64,000 bases of DNA. Origin: Aspidapion aeneum. Taxonomy: Eukaryota; Arthropoda; Insecta; Coleoptera; Brentidae. The position numbers and the translations under genes were made by a program. Position 1 is the stretch's first letter; every line of letters starts with the position of its first letter. The stretch covers positions 8,278,931 through 8,342,930 of the forward strand of contig OY755047.1 in the NCBI GenBank assembly GCA_963576565.1. The letters are read 5' to 3'. Shown piece after piece: positions 40,960 through 50,659 of the stretch. The notes below the pieces were generated by a model. The model ran no database searches. It saw only the letters and a list, made by a program, of their open reading frames with translations, and was not told where the DNA came from.

Positions 40960-42480
40960 TCCCCTAAGTAATTCCAGCTCGGAGGACCATGTTACGTTAA
41001 TTTTTAATTGAAAAGTGATGTTACTAATTCAGTTCATTAAATTTACTGTGACTTTTCCTCAGACATTTAGGATTTTCAAGTTTGGTCCTTAGAGCCGGAT
41101 ACTAAGTAATTCAAGCTCGAAGTGATATTACTAATTTAGCTCGTAAAATATAATGTGATTTGTCCTCATTTTGGTGCTTCGAGCCGGATACTAAGTAATT
41201 TAAGCTCGAAGGACCAAAATGCCAAAACATGGGAATTCCGTTGGACGAAAATACCTTGTATACTTGATGTTTCGCCGATGATCAGATAGTAGTGGCTCAG
41301 GATTATGACGACCTCGAATATATGACACGAAAACTAATAGAAGAGTATAATAAGTGGGGACTAGAGGTTAATCTCAATAAGACAGAGTATATGTGTATCG
41401 GTGGAACGAAACAGGATCTAATCTTAAATACCGGGCAGCAAATTCAGTCCTTTGATGAGTATAAATACTTAGGTCTAAAAATTACACTAGACAAAGCTAT
41501 AAAAGATCGAAACGTACAAGGAAGAAAAGCAATAACTTTATTAAATGGAATAATTTGGGACCAAAGTATATCAAAACATAACAAAAAGCTTATATACAAC
41601 ACCATTGTAAAAAGTATTATTACATACGGCTCACAAGTATGGCCAATCAAGGATAGAACAGAAAAAATGCTTTCCGCTACCGAGATGGACTATTGGAGAA
41701 GAGCAGCAGGGAAATCAAAAAGAGAAAGAGTTACAAATCAAAGAATAAGAGAAATTATGACAGTGGGTGAACGTACTTTAGTGGATGATATAAGAACAAA
41801 ACAACTGGTGTGGTACGGACATGTACAAAGAATGAATGATGAAAGACTACCTAAACAAATACTACAATGGAAACCAACTGGCCGAAGAAAACGAGGACGG
41901 CTAAGGAGGAGCTGGAGAGAAGGAATAGACAGTGAAATAAGAATAAGAGGCCTAGATGATGAATTATGGGCAAACAGAAACGAGTGGAGATTGGGTATCG
42001 GAAGACGTAGAACGTTGTGAAACCGATAAATATATAGGACCAAGTTTCGTATTATTTTTATTTGGGAAGTGATATTACTAATCCAGTTCATTAAATATAC
42101 TAGATTTTTTCCCATAAATCTAGGCTTTTTAAGTCAAAACTTCTTGAGTAAACCAGCGTTATTATAAAACTTTTAATTTATACCTGTAAATATTTTGGTA
42201 TTTCGAGCCGGATAAGAGTAATTCAAGCCTAAGTTCTAAGCTTTTCAAGTCGTCCTGTTGCTATTTTGGTCCTTCGAGCCGGATATTAAGTAATTTAAGC
42301 TCGAAGGATCAAGTTTGATAAAATTTTTATTTGTAAAGTGATATTACTAATCCAACTTATGAAATATAATGTGATTTCTCCACATAAATCTAGGCTTTTC
42401 AAGTCAAAACTTCTTGTGTAAACCAGCGTCATTATAAAACTTTAATAAAACTTTGCGGAAACTCAAATAAATCCACGCTG
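40960..42480 (+). repeat. Satellite with CTTCGAGCCGGATACTAAG motif, split by a LINE
   Basis: The motif CTTCGAGCCGGATACTAAGT followed by AATTTAAGCTCGAAGGACCA recurs at about 41090, 41177 and 42270, with weaker copies at 40966 and 42205. 'GTGATATTACTAATCCA' and 'AAATATAATGTGATTT' words lie between them. The motif is itself partly palindromic (CTTCGAGC and GCTCGAAG). A LINE at 41218-42035 interrupts the array. A single diverged motif is at 46795. Confidence 0.75.
41218..42035 (+). pseudogene. Non-LTR retrotransposon (GHVQR family), 5' truncated, with target duplication
   Basis: A continuous frame runs from the RT active site FADDQ (41271-41282) to the stop at 42018-42020. Landmarks are 'YMTRKLIEEYNKWGLEVNLN', 'KTEYMCIGG', 'YKYLGLKITLDKAIKD', 'MDYWRRAAGKSKRERVTNQR', 'LVWYGHVQRMNDERLPKQIL' and 'GRRKRGRLRRSWREGID'. 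The exact 8-bp repeat AGGACCAA flanks it (41210-41217, 42036-42043). The tail is GATAAATATAT. The open frame and clear duplication suggest a fairly recent insertion, although 5' truncation makes it inactive. The minus-strand copy at 17480-18515 is a close relative. Confidence 0.92.
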
Positions 42481-42804
42481 AAACTAATATGGAAGTAAAA
42501 TAGTATCACAAAGTTTCTAGGAAAAACTTTCCACTATTGAGGACGAAAGTTTCTGAAAACTGTGGGGAAAACTACACTTTGCGAAAATAAAATGAGTCGT
42601 TATTCGAAAAAAATTGGAATAAGAAAATCGTTTCTATATCTAGCAAAAACAGACCAGAAAAAATAAATGGATCCATGATGGATCTGAGACGTTCCTAGCC
42701 CATTAGCACACTCCAAGTGAACTCCAACTTGTACATATCTCAGAAACGGAAGCTCCTACGGATATAGCTTTGGTGCATAGGAAAGTTTTGAAGCAATTGC
42801 CATA
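42481..42804 (+). mobile_element. Partial family G element in unassigned sequence
   Basis: 42660-42775 matches the 5' part of family G (AATGGATCCATGATGGATCT, 'CTCAGAAACGGAAGCTCCTA'). It is cut at its 3' side by the pogo remnant that starts at 42805. The preceding bases are unassigned. Confidence 0.6.
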
Positions 42805-43371
42805 CAGTAAAATCTCTCCTTGCGGACACCTCTATTAAGCGGACACTCCCTTTGCGCGGACAAATTTGTTGGAACCAAGCTTTTCCCTATTTCTTTATAT
42901 GTAAAATTCACTCCTATAACCGGACACTCTAATAACCAGACGCGGACAATTTTTTTTGGTTAAAAAATTCTGAAACCTCCCTTAACCGGACGCGAAACTC
43001 TGACAACGCGACGGAGCGCTGCACGACATGGGCATAAATATTATGTAGTATGTTAGCAACAACGCACTCTGCAGGCGGAGAATTACCTCTTTCCGTTTTA
43101 ATGCGGAGACTAAATACTTCTGTATTTACAGCATGTTTTATTCGGCGGGACTGCTGTGTTTTCTTTTTATTGTTCAGTTGGGAAAAATGGAAGTTGTAAC
43201 GTTTCAGAGAAGGAACGTCTATCAGCACGAAAGATCGCTGAATAATTTAATATCGGAAAAACACAAGCAGCCGAAATTGTTAATAAATAAATATTACAAT
43301 TTCGCATTTCTCTCCAATACGCGGACAAAATCGACGAAAACGTAAGTGTCCGCTTATAGGAGGTTCCACTG
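42805..43371 (+). mobile_element. pogo/Tigger-like remnant with degenerate DNA-binding domain
   Basis: The left end CAGTAAAATCTCTCCTTGCG and right end 'CGCTTATAGGAGGTTCCACTG' are inverted, with TA on both sides (42803-42804, 43372-43373). Several 'GCGGACA' words recur near the ends. At about 43212-43335 one frame reads 'KERLSARKIAE', a stop, 'FNIGKTQAAEIVNK', a stop, 'ILQF', which resembles the N-terminal helix-turn-helix of pogo/CENP-B-type transposases. The catalytic domain is absent. Confidence 0.8.
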
Positions 43372-43373
43372 TA

Positions 43374-43784
43374 CTTCCGGAAATGTTTCCAAAAATATAT
43401 TTCTGGAAATTTTACAACACTACCTTTGGTGCATTGCAGAAGCTTTTTTTTAACCGATAATATTTGCTTTCATTGAATATAATTTTTTTTCGTTTGCAAA
43501 AAACAGCAGGAATTGCACATTAAGAAATTTTTCATGTCTGCCAAATTTCAAACACAAAATAAATGTGCTCGTTTATTTTGTGCATTTAACACCTTGTGTT
43601 TATTTTTCCGTGAGTTTGGAAAGTTTATTTTTGAAACCCGAAAGCGGGTCAAGAGATTTGTACGTTCGCAGACGGAGATAAACTAGTTAAAAAGTAGAGA
43701 CGAAAAGGAATATGAGAAATTCAAATTTATAAAATTAAACATTACTTTTAAAATTATAAACAAGTAGTTCACATTAAAAATACC
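43374..43784. other. Unassigned stretch
   Basis: No gene is recognised. The sequence is AT-rich with short direct words only. Confidence 0.35.
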
Positions 43785-44010
43785 AAAAGTGGGGATTAAC
43801 AGTGAGTTAACAGTGAACGTGGACAAGACACGATACTTATGTATTGGAAACGAATCCAGTGAGTTAGAACTAGACAATGGACAAACAATATCTCCATGCA
43901 ATGAGTTTGTATACTTGGGTGTAACATTTGATAAGACAGGAACAGACTGTAAAGAACTGCAAAAAAGAATTACAAAGTTAATTCCTGTTATTTTTAGTAG
44001 AAAGAAATAG
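43785..44010 (+). pseudogene. Non-LTR RT fragment
   Basis: The frame has 'ELTVNVDKTRYLCIGNESSE', 'LELDNGQTISPCNEFVYLGV' and 'TFDKTGTDCKELQKRI'. This segment follows the RT active site in the GHVQR LINE family (compare 25260-25480 on the minus strand). Both ends are missing. Confidence 0.82.
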
Positions 44011-44034
44011 CTATAAAAATGTTTTTAATATTTT

Positions 44035-44731
44035 TAGCTCACACATATACTATACTATAGTAGTGTGAGCTATGGTGATCCTAATTTTTTCGAGAAAAAA
44101 AAAGTTGCTCCGATTTCAAAAATTTTTATATATCTTTGCGTTTCAGATGATTTTGAAACTTTTTTGTTGCGCCGTCTGTCTGTCTGTCTGTCTGTATGTC
44201 TGTAACGACCAACGCGCATAACTCAAAAACCGCTTGGCCGATTTTAATGAAATTTGGTACCTAGGCTGGGTGTTGGGTCGAGATGGTCCCATTTAAAAAT
44301 GAACAAAATCCACCGAACACGAACCAAATAAAAGGGTGGGGGTAGATTTCAAAAATTAGAGTTTGTGTGAAAATATGGCATGTGTGATATCAAACGAAAG
44401 GCAATTGAATCTGCAGTTAAACAAAATACATTTTAATTTATTTAAAAAAAAAGGGTGGGGGTATATTTTAAAAATTAGAGTTTAAGTGAAAATATGACGT
44501 GTGTGATATCAAACGAAAGGTAATTGAGTCCGGAGTTTAACAAAATACATTTTAGTTTTTTGTTTTTTTTAAGGGTGGGGGTAGATTTCAAAAATTTGAG
44601 TTTAGGTCAAAACATGGTTGCGTGGTATCAAACAAAAGGTAATTTAGTCTGGAGTTGAATAAAATATATTTCAGTTTTTAGTTATATTAGCTCACACGTA
44701 CATTATAACTATAGTACCTAGTGTGAGCTTA
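44035..44731 (+). mobile_element. Family E element, copy 2, uninterrupted
   Basis: TAGCTCACACATATACTATA at the left and TAGTACCTAGTGTGAGCTTA at the right form the inverted ends, and a second inverted piece TAGTAGTGTGAGCTA lies just inside the left end. The interior has a (TCTG)n run at 44175-44200, CCAACGCGCATAACTCAAAA, and three ~119-bp tandem units headed by GGGTGGGGGTAGATT (44334, 44454, 44574). Copy 1 has two units. Confidence 0.82.
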
Positions 44732-45094
44732 GGGGCCCATATATTGGCAGAGTATTTTTACGATTATGGAACTAAAAACATCAAAAACAACAAAACTTGA
44801 TGAACAGGAAATTAATCAGAAAATTGTGAACGCTGCATAATACTTACCGAAAAACATCTGTCTAATAAAAAGATCGCACGCTATATAAACATTTTTCTTG
44901 GCATGTGGTGTTTTTCCCAAGGTCACGTAAAGAACAAAACTTCAATCGAAATCAAACAAACCGACTCTTTTCCATCACAGCCAACTAACACAGCTCATCG
45001 ATATACGACCAACAAAATAGATGTGTCTGTATCATAAAAACCGAAGATAAAGATGGTTTCACCATTTATGTACTACTACTACTACTATGTCGGT
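44732..45094. other. Unassigned spacer
   Basis: No gene is recognised. A short (CTA)n run lies at 45068-45085, similar to LINE tails in this window. Confidence 0.35.
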
Positions 45095-45770
45095 TTAGAA
45101 CGTTTTGCTACGTTGTCCGACGCCTACTCTCCACCTCCTTCGATACTGACAATCATCTTCTGTCAGGTTTTTTTGACTCATTCATCTTTGGATTGACTGT
45201 TGCCATTCCAGTTTAGGAAGTGCTTTTTTCCTGCGCCCCCTTGGTTGCCATTCTAGGACCTGCTTTGGTTATTTTTTGTCGTTCATCCGTTGTACATGGC
45301 CGTATCTTATCAGTTGTCTTTTGTTCCCACTCTTTCTTTTATGGTCTCATTTCTTATATGATCTGTTCTAGATATTCTCACTGATCTTCTTATTGCATCC
45401 ATTTCGACACTTTCCATTTTTGTTTTGAATTTTTCTGTTACGCGACAATTCTATATTCCATACAACCACCACCACCATTGTTTTATATTATGTTAAATTT
45501 TACATTCCTTTTTATCTCTCTGCTCCATAAAATAGTCAAGACATCCAGTAATCTTTTTCGCTTTTACTATTCTTTTTCCAATTCTTTACAGTCTGTTCCT
45601 GTCTTATCAAATGTGACATCCAAGTATACACACTCATTGCATGGAGATATTGTTTGTCCATTGTCTAGTTCTAACTAACTTGATCCGTTTCCAAGACATA
45701 AGTACTGTGTCTTGTCTAGGTTCACTGTTAACCTCCACTTTTGGTATTCTTCCGTTAACTTTCTATAACT
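45095..45770 (-). pseudogene. Non-LTR retrotransposon (GHVQR family), C-terminal part
   Basis: On the minus strand the post-active-site segment ('LCLGNGSS' to 'FDKTGTDCKELEKR' equivalent, 45770-45520) precedes 'MIRHGHVQRMNDKK'-like codons and 'LEWQPRG' (about 45300-45220), ending near 45110 with 'RRRTT'. An insertion or slip of CCACCACCACCA is seen at 45466. Frames are broken several times. Confidence 0.75.
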
Positions 45771-46050
45771 ATGCATTCTTCAATAGATTTTTCTACCGTC
45801 AATAAACCAGTATTATCGGCAAATGTGCTAAGTGACAATTTTCTGGCTTGGGGATATCGCAAGTGAATAATAAGTATAGATAATAATAATAATAATAGTA
45901 ATAATAATAAGGGCCTAGTACGCTACCCTGGGGCACGTCTGCTTGGATTTCTCTTAAATTTGAGTATGAGTCTTCCTGTTTTACTCTGAAATGTCTATCA
46001 GATATGTATGATTCCAAAATATCCGAATATTGTTTTGTCATATCCCAAAT
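45771..46050 (-). pseudogene. Jockey-like RT fragment with AAT-repeat expansion
   Basis: The minus strand matches the intact-frame copy at 53770-54030: 'KQYSDILESYISDRHFRVKQ', 'EDSYSNLREIQADVPQGSVL', 'GPY', then a run of about ten tyrosine codons from a TTA/TAT microsatellite (45880-45912), then 'LYLLFTCDIPKPENC'. The break comes just before the FADD box, which has a one-base deletion. Confidence 0.9.
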
Positions 46051-46356
46051 TTTATTAAGAAAACTAGCAAAACACAAATAAGTTGACAAGCATTTGACAA
46101 CCAGAAAACGAAATGTCAAACTAAAAAACGGCCATTTAGATTTATCACTTTAGCTTTGGTTAAATCCAATTAGTTAAATGTTCTATAATGTCATAAAATC
46201 CCTAGATTGTCCCAACCTCGTTTTTTTTTAAAATACCGATGTCTCAAAACGTCTCTTGGCCTCACAAAAAAACCCGACGAACCGCAACATGGCACAGTAA
46301 ACAGGAAACGAAAAGTAATCTTTACGAAATTTAATTTACGCTTGCTTACTTTCATG
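46051..46356. other. Unassigned spacer
   Basis: Nothing recognised. Confidence 0.3.
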
Positions 46357-46660
46357 CAGTGGCGCCCCCAAAAAATATGTCTGGCGGGATCATTGGCGTA
46401 TATAGAAAAAAGAGTCGGAGGGGGGCCGAGACAGTTTCGGGGGGGGGGGGGGTGCAAGACCTTATGAGGCCGTATTTTATGCTATTTTATGATTGTATTC
46501 TTGAAATATGTGGAAAATATCTAAAAAAATCTTAGCCCCCCCTTATATACGCCACTGGGCGGGATCCAACATAGGTGATGTAAAAAAAATTGTTGTCACA
46601 CAAAAAAAAATGTTTTCATCATTTTCCATCCTAAATTTATAAGTCTCGGTGCGCCACTGA
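46357..46660. mobile_element. hAT-like MITE (outer of a nested pair)
   Basis: CAGTGGCGCCCCCAAAAAAT at the left and CGGTGCGCCACTG at the right are inverted ends. ACTTTCATG is repeated on both sides (46348-46356, 46661-46669), consistent with an 8-bp duplication with one ambiguous base. It contains another MITE of the same broad family. Confidence 0.82.
46391..46557. mobile_element. hAT-like MITE (inner)
   Basis: CATTGGCGTATATAGAAAA and TATATACGCCACTG are the ends. The exact 8-bp duplication GGCGGGAT flanks it (46383-46390, 46558-46565). The interior has a run of 14 or more G residues. It is very similar to the element at 55284-55421. Confidence 0.9.
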
Positions 46661-46889
46661 ACTTTCATGATTATCTGTCTGTTCTGTAATGGCCATTTTG
46701 GAGTCATAAACTAGAAATATATATGATGTATTTGCGAACGACTTTGAAATGACCTTTAAGTACTTCTACTGTATGCATTGCAGCTTAAACTTGGTCCTTC
46801 GAGCTGGATACATCAGTATCCGTCATGAATAACCATAATAGAACCTAATTCATTTTTAATGAATTATAGAATATTGTAGAATTGTAGCA

Positions 46890-46975
46890 CGGTCGTACCA
46901 TGGTACGGCCATGTACAACGGATGAACGACGAAAGATTACCAAAGCAGGTCCTAGAATGGCAACCAATAGAATTT
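46890..46975 (+). pseudogene. Short LINE C-terminal fragment (GHVQR family)
   Basis: Encodes 'TMVRPCTTDERR' out of frame, or in the correct frame the 'WYGHVQRMNDERLPKQVLEWQP' equivalent. It is only ~85 bp and is cut on both sides. Confidence 0.7.
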
Positions 46976-47379
46976 TATATTTTTCGGATTTTATTTTTAT
47001 TTTATCATTCAATGTTAAATTTGAAAATTTGACAGCAAAGATCTCAAAAACTAATCAATGGATGTTCGAAATTTTTACACGGTTGTAAAGATATTCAAGA
47101 GAGCTTCAAAACAAGGTATCACCAGACTCACTTTCCCTGTTCAAAATATAGGGGTAAAGTATTCCCCCCGTAGGGGGTTTAGCTACAAAAATTTCAAGAT
47201 AGCCAAAAAGTGTTTCCCTCGCAAACAAAATCGACGTCCGAGCGTTTCTCCAAATTCGGGCTCTAAATACCCAAAAAAGGCTCTGTTTCTTGCTTCTGTT
47301 TTTTCGATGATAGTAAAACACCCTGTATATTTCTTCAACAGTATATAGTATGCAGATCCGAAATATAGTACAATACTAT
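46976..47379. other. Unassigned repeat-like stretch
   Basis: The block 47050-47330, ending GTAAAACACCCTGTATA, resembles repeats with TACAGGGTG ends (compare 3582) but I see no left partner. Confidence 0.4.
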
Positions 47380-47760
47380 ATAATATAGTACGGTTGGAAA
47401 CCATACAGGTGAGTGACGTTGAGGGGTATCTTACCATTTACTTGCTAATAGTGGTTTCGATGCAGCGGCGTAGCGTGCCTGAAGGGGCGGGGGGGGCCGA
47501 TAGGTCATCATTTCTTTTTTTCCTTTGCCGGCCCCCCTGGGCGCTTCGGGCACCCATGGGGCGCCAGTACACTCGGGGCGGGAGGGGCGACAAACCCCCC
47601 CCCCCACGCTATGCCACTGTTTCGATGTTGTTCTTCCACCCATCTCTTGATACAACCACGTATCGAGGTTTTTGGAATACAAGTTCTGGAACTATAAATG
47701 GTTCCAATTTGTTTCATTCCCTGGAGATGAAATTTCTTAAGTTTTCTTGGATATAGGGAA
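47380..47760 (-). pseudogene. LINE 3' fragment (RNase H-type family), interrupted by a MITE
   Basis: The minus strand matches the 48.8-50.0-kb family ('RKTSIRGCIKRWVEEQ', then after the MITE 'ATTISK' and 'RYPSTSLTCMV'). It is cut near 47395. Confidence 0.65.
47463..47619. mobile_element. hAT-like MITE, 157 bp
   Basis: CAGCGGCGTAGCGTGCCTGA and CCCACGCTATGCCACTG are inverted ends. The exact 8-bp duplication TTTCGATG flanks it (47455-47462, 47620-47627). Its end sequence matches that of 24617-25050, so it is a short sibling lacking the internal 72-bp repeats. Confidence 0.92.
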
Positions 47761-48462
47761 AGAAATGAGAACCTAAATTGGTATTATGGTCAGGTAAATT
47801 GGTTCTCGTTCCATTTCGTGTACCCAAGAAAACCTAAGAAATATAAATGGTTCCTCTTCTTTCTAGAGAATCTGCCAGTTCATTACCTGATACCCCCGTA
47901 TGTTCAATTAATTCATAAAAATTTAAATTCTTTATCACAGTATATATTTCCGAGTATTTTTTTTTTCTGATATTATTTTATATCGTCATATTTAAAAAAT
48001 ACTTGAATGTGATTAAAGCAAAAATTTGTAATCTATATTATAATTTATATATCGTAATTTCGAGAATCAAAAAATAAATAAATAAAATCCCATATTAATC
48101 ACGCACACAATGGATTTTCCCTGGCTATGTACACAGCGAGAACAATGCACAATTCAGATGAAGTTATTTAAATTGGAAAAATATTAATTAAATCCAAAAA
48201 AGTAGCAATAATTTTATATTGTTGTATTGTTGGCGGTGCGGTACAATATATCGTAAATTTTACCCAGAGAATAATTATTATTCAAGCTATAAAAAGTATG
48301 TGATACGTAATTTCATAATGCCACCTATATTCTTAATTTATGACATTCTTTAAAAACATGCAATATTTAAATGTGTCTAAAGAGTCGTCTAGTCATTATT
48401 TATCCCTATCCTGATACCTAAAGAAGCAACATCCAAAAAAGGTAAAGAGTATAGATCCATCA
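47761..48462. other. Unassigned AT-rich stretch
   Basis: No coding or repeat signal recognised. Confidence 0.35.
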
Positions 48463-50390
48463 AAACCTGACTTTCAATTTTCTTCGGACAAGCATCAGAA
48501 AAACTGGATTTTAACCAAAGTAAATTCTTACTCCATCCAAAATGGACTATTCTATCTAGTCCGAGATAACAAAATGAGATAATACTTAATCAAATTTACA
48601 ATCTTGTTGCTTACTTAGCTAGTTTTAAATAAAATTAGTGGGAAAAGACCCACCTTGTTTGATTTAATGGAATAAACAATTGAACATGCATAGCTTTTTA
48701 TAAGTAGATATGATTTGTTGTTTGTTCTAAGAGCTTGTTCTTTTAATATTCCTTGAATGCAGTTTCAAACCAATAGATGGATAAACAACATCCAAACCAC
48801 TGGCATTTAACACCGAGGGAAAATTACAGCAAGAGAATGTTGAGGTTCCCCTCAACATCACTTATCTGTAACCTCCATGAGCTAAAAAGAAAACAAATCA
48901 GACAGGTAAAAGGACTAATAACCAGTCACGACATACTAAAGAAACAACTGCACAGAATGGGAATCTACAGAGATGCGACTACTTGCAGAGTATGTGAAAA
49001 AAAAACATCATATCCAAAACCTTCTGCAGGATCAGAAACCTTCTGGAGGAAGACCTCTTCGAAGAGACTTTCCCAAAAACCTTATAAAGAGGCCACTGCG
49101 CCTGGTAATGTCTTCAAATCCCCTAGATTGCGGAAACACACAGCAAGAGATAGAATAAGCCAAGCTACAGTATTAGAATTGTCATGTTGTAGCAATCCAT
49201 CAATCAGTAAATCAATACTTTAAAAAACCTGACTTTTATTTGTTTCGATCGGAAAAGAATCAGAAAAACGCTCGAAAACCAGGTATTAACCTAACCAAAG
49301 CCTTACTCCATCCAACGTAAACTATTTTTTCAATTACCAAATTCTCGTTAAGCTTCACTGGTCCGAGATAACAAAATAAGATGGTATTTCATCAAGTTTA
49401 CAATCCTGATGTTGATCTTAGCTAGTTTTAAAAAAAATTAGTGAGATAAGACCTACCTTGCTTGATTAAATGTATTTAACAATTGAACATGCATAGCATT
49501 TTATCAGTAGATATGATTTGTTCTTTGTTCTAAGAGGTAGTTCTTTAAATATTCCTTGAATGCTGTTTCAGGCCAATAGAGGGATGAACAACATCCAAAC
49601 CACTGATATTCAACACCGAGAGAAAATTACAGCAAGATAATGTTGAGGTTCCCCTCAACATCACTCATCTGTAACCTCCATAAGCTAAAAAGAAAGCAAA
49701 TCAGACAGGTAAGAGGACTAATAACCAGTCACGACATACTGGAGAAACAACTGCACAGAATGGGAATCTACAGAGATTGCAGAGTATGTGATGAAAAACA
49801 TCATATCCAAGTGCACTATTCTTCTGCAGGATCAGAAACCTTGTTGAGGAAGACCTCGTCGAAGAGACTGTCCCAAAAACCTAATACAGTGGCCACTGCG
49901 CCTGGCGAGGTCTTCAAATCTTCTAGATTAAGGAAACACACAGCAAGAGATGCAATAAGCCAAGCTGCAGTATCATGATCTTCATGCTATAAGAATCCAT
50001 CAATCAGTCAATCAATCAATTAAAAAACCTGACCTTTAAATGTATCGATCTGATAAGCTTCAGAAAGATACTAATCAAACCAAACCCTTACTCTATCCAT
50101 GATGGACTCTTTTTTAAATTACCAAATTCTCGTTAAGCTACCTTGGTTAGAGATAACAAGATACGATGGTATATAACTCTATCAAGTTCACAATCCTGAT
50201 GCTGATCTTAGCTAGTTTTAAATAAAATTAGTGGGAAAAGACCCACCTTATTTGATTACATGTATTAAACAATTGATCATGCATAGCTTTTTATAAGTAG
50301 ATATGATTTGTTCTTTGTTCTAAGAGCTTGTTCTTTTAATATTCCTTGAATGCAGTCTCAAGCCAAGACTTAACAGTTAACCCATACATG
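48463..50390 (+). repeat. Tandem array of LINE 3' ends (~780-bp units, ~2.4 copies)
   Basis: AAAACCTGACTTT-type starts fall at about 48463, 49225 and 50022, and TTAGCTAGTTTTAAA at about 48616, 49422 and 50208. Units 1 and 2 encode 'MLRFPSTSLICNLHELKRKQ', 'IRQVKGLITSHDILKKQLHR' and 'MGIYRD..CRVC', then 'RKHTARDRISQA' (or close variants). This is the segment after RNase H with a Cys knuckle in I/R1/LOA-type LINEs. Unit 2 has lost a few codons before CRVC. Unit 3 stops before the coding part. Tandem LINE 3' ends can arise by head-to-tail insertion or unequal exchange. Confidence 0.82.
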
Positions 50391-50659
50391 GCCAGATACG
50401 CCTTCGTACATGGATGTTGTACATAATATAAATCTTGATGTGGTTGAGGTTGGATATGTACACACTTATAAGCAATGCGTGTGAATATTTTTGCGGCAGT
50501 ACCACTACTTCGCTTCCAGAATAAAAATAATCAAGCTTAGAGATATTATAGATTCACCGTTTGAAGTAAACGTTCTCTCAACTCAGACATGTTTCATGTG
50601 TAAGGTTCCAAACAAAAAATTATAAAAATACCCAATTGATTGATTGATTGAATCATTTC

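Noticed and set aside
47463..47619. Extreme GC stretch suggested a CpG-island promoter.
   Set aside because: Exact 8-bp duplications and inverted ends show it is a small transposon; no gene starts nearby.
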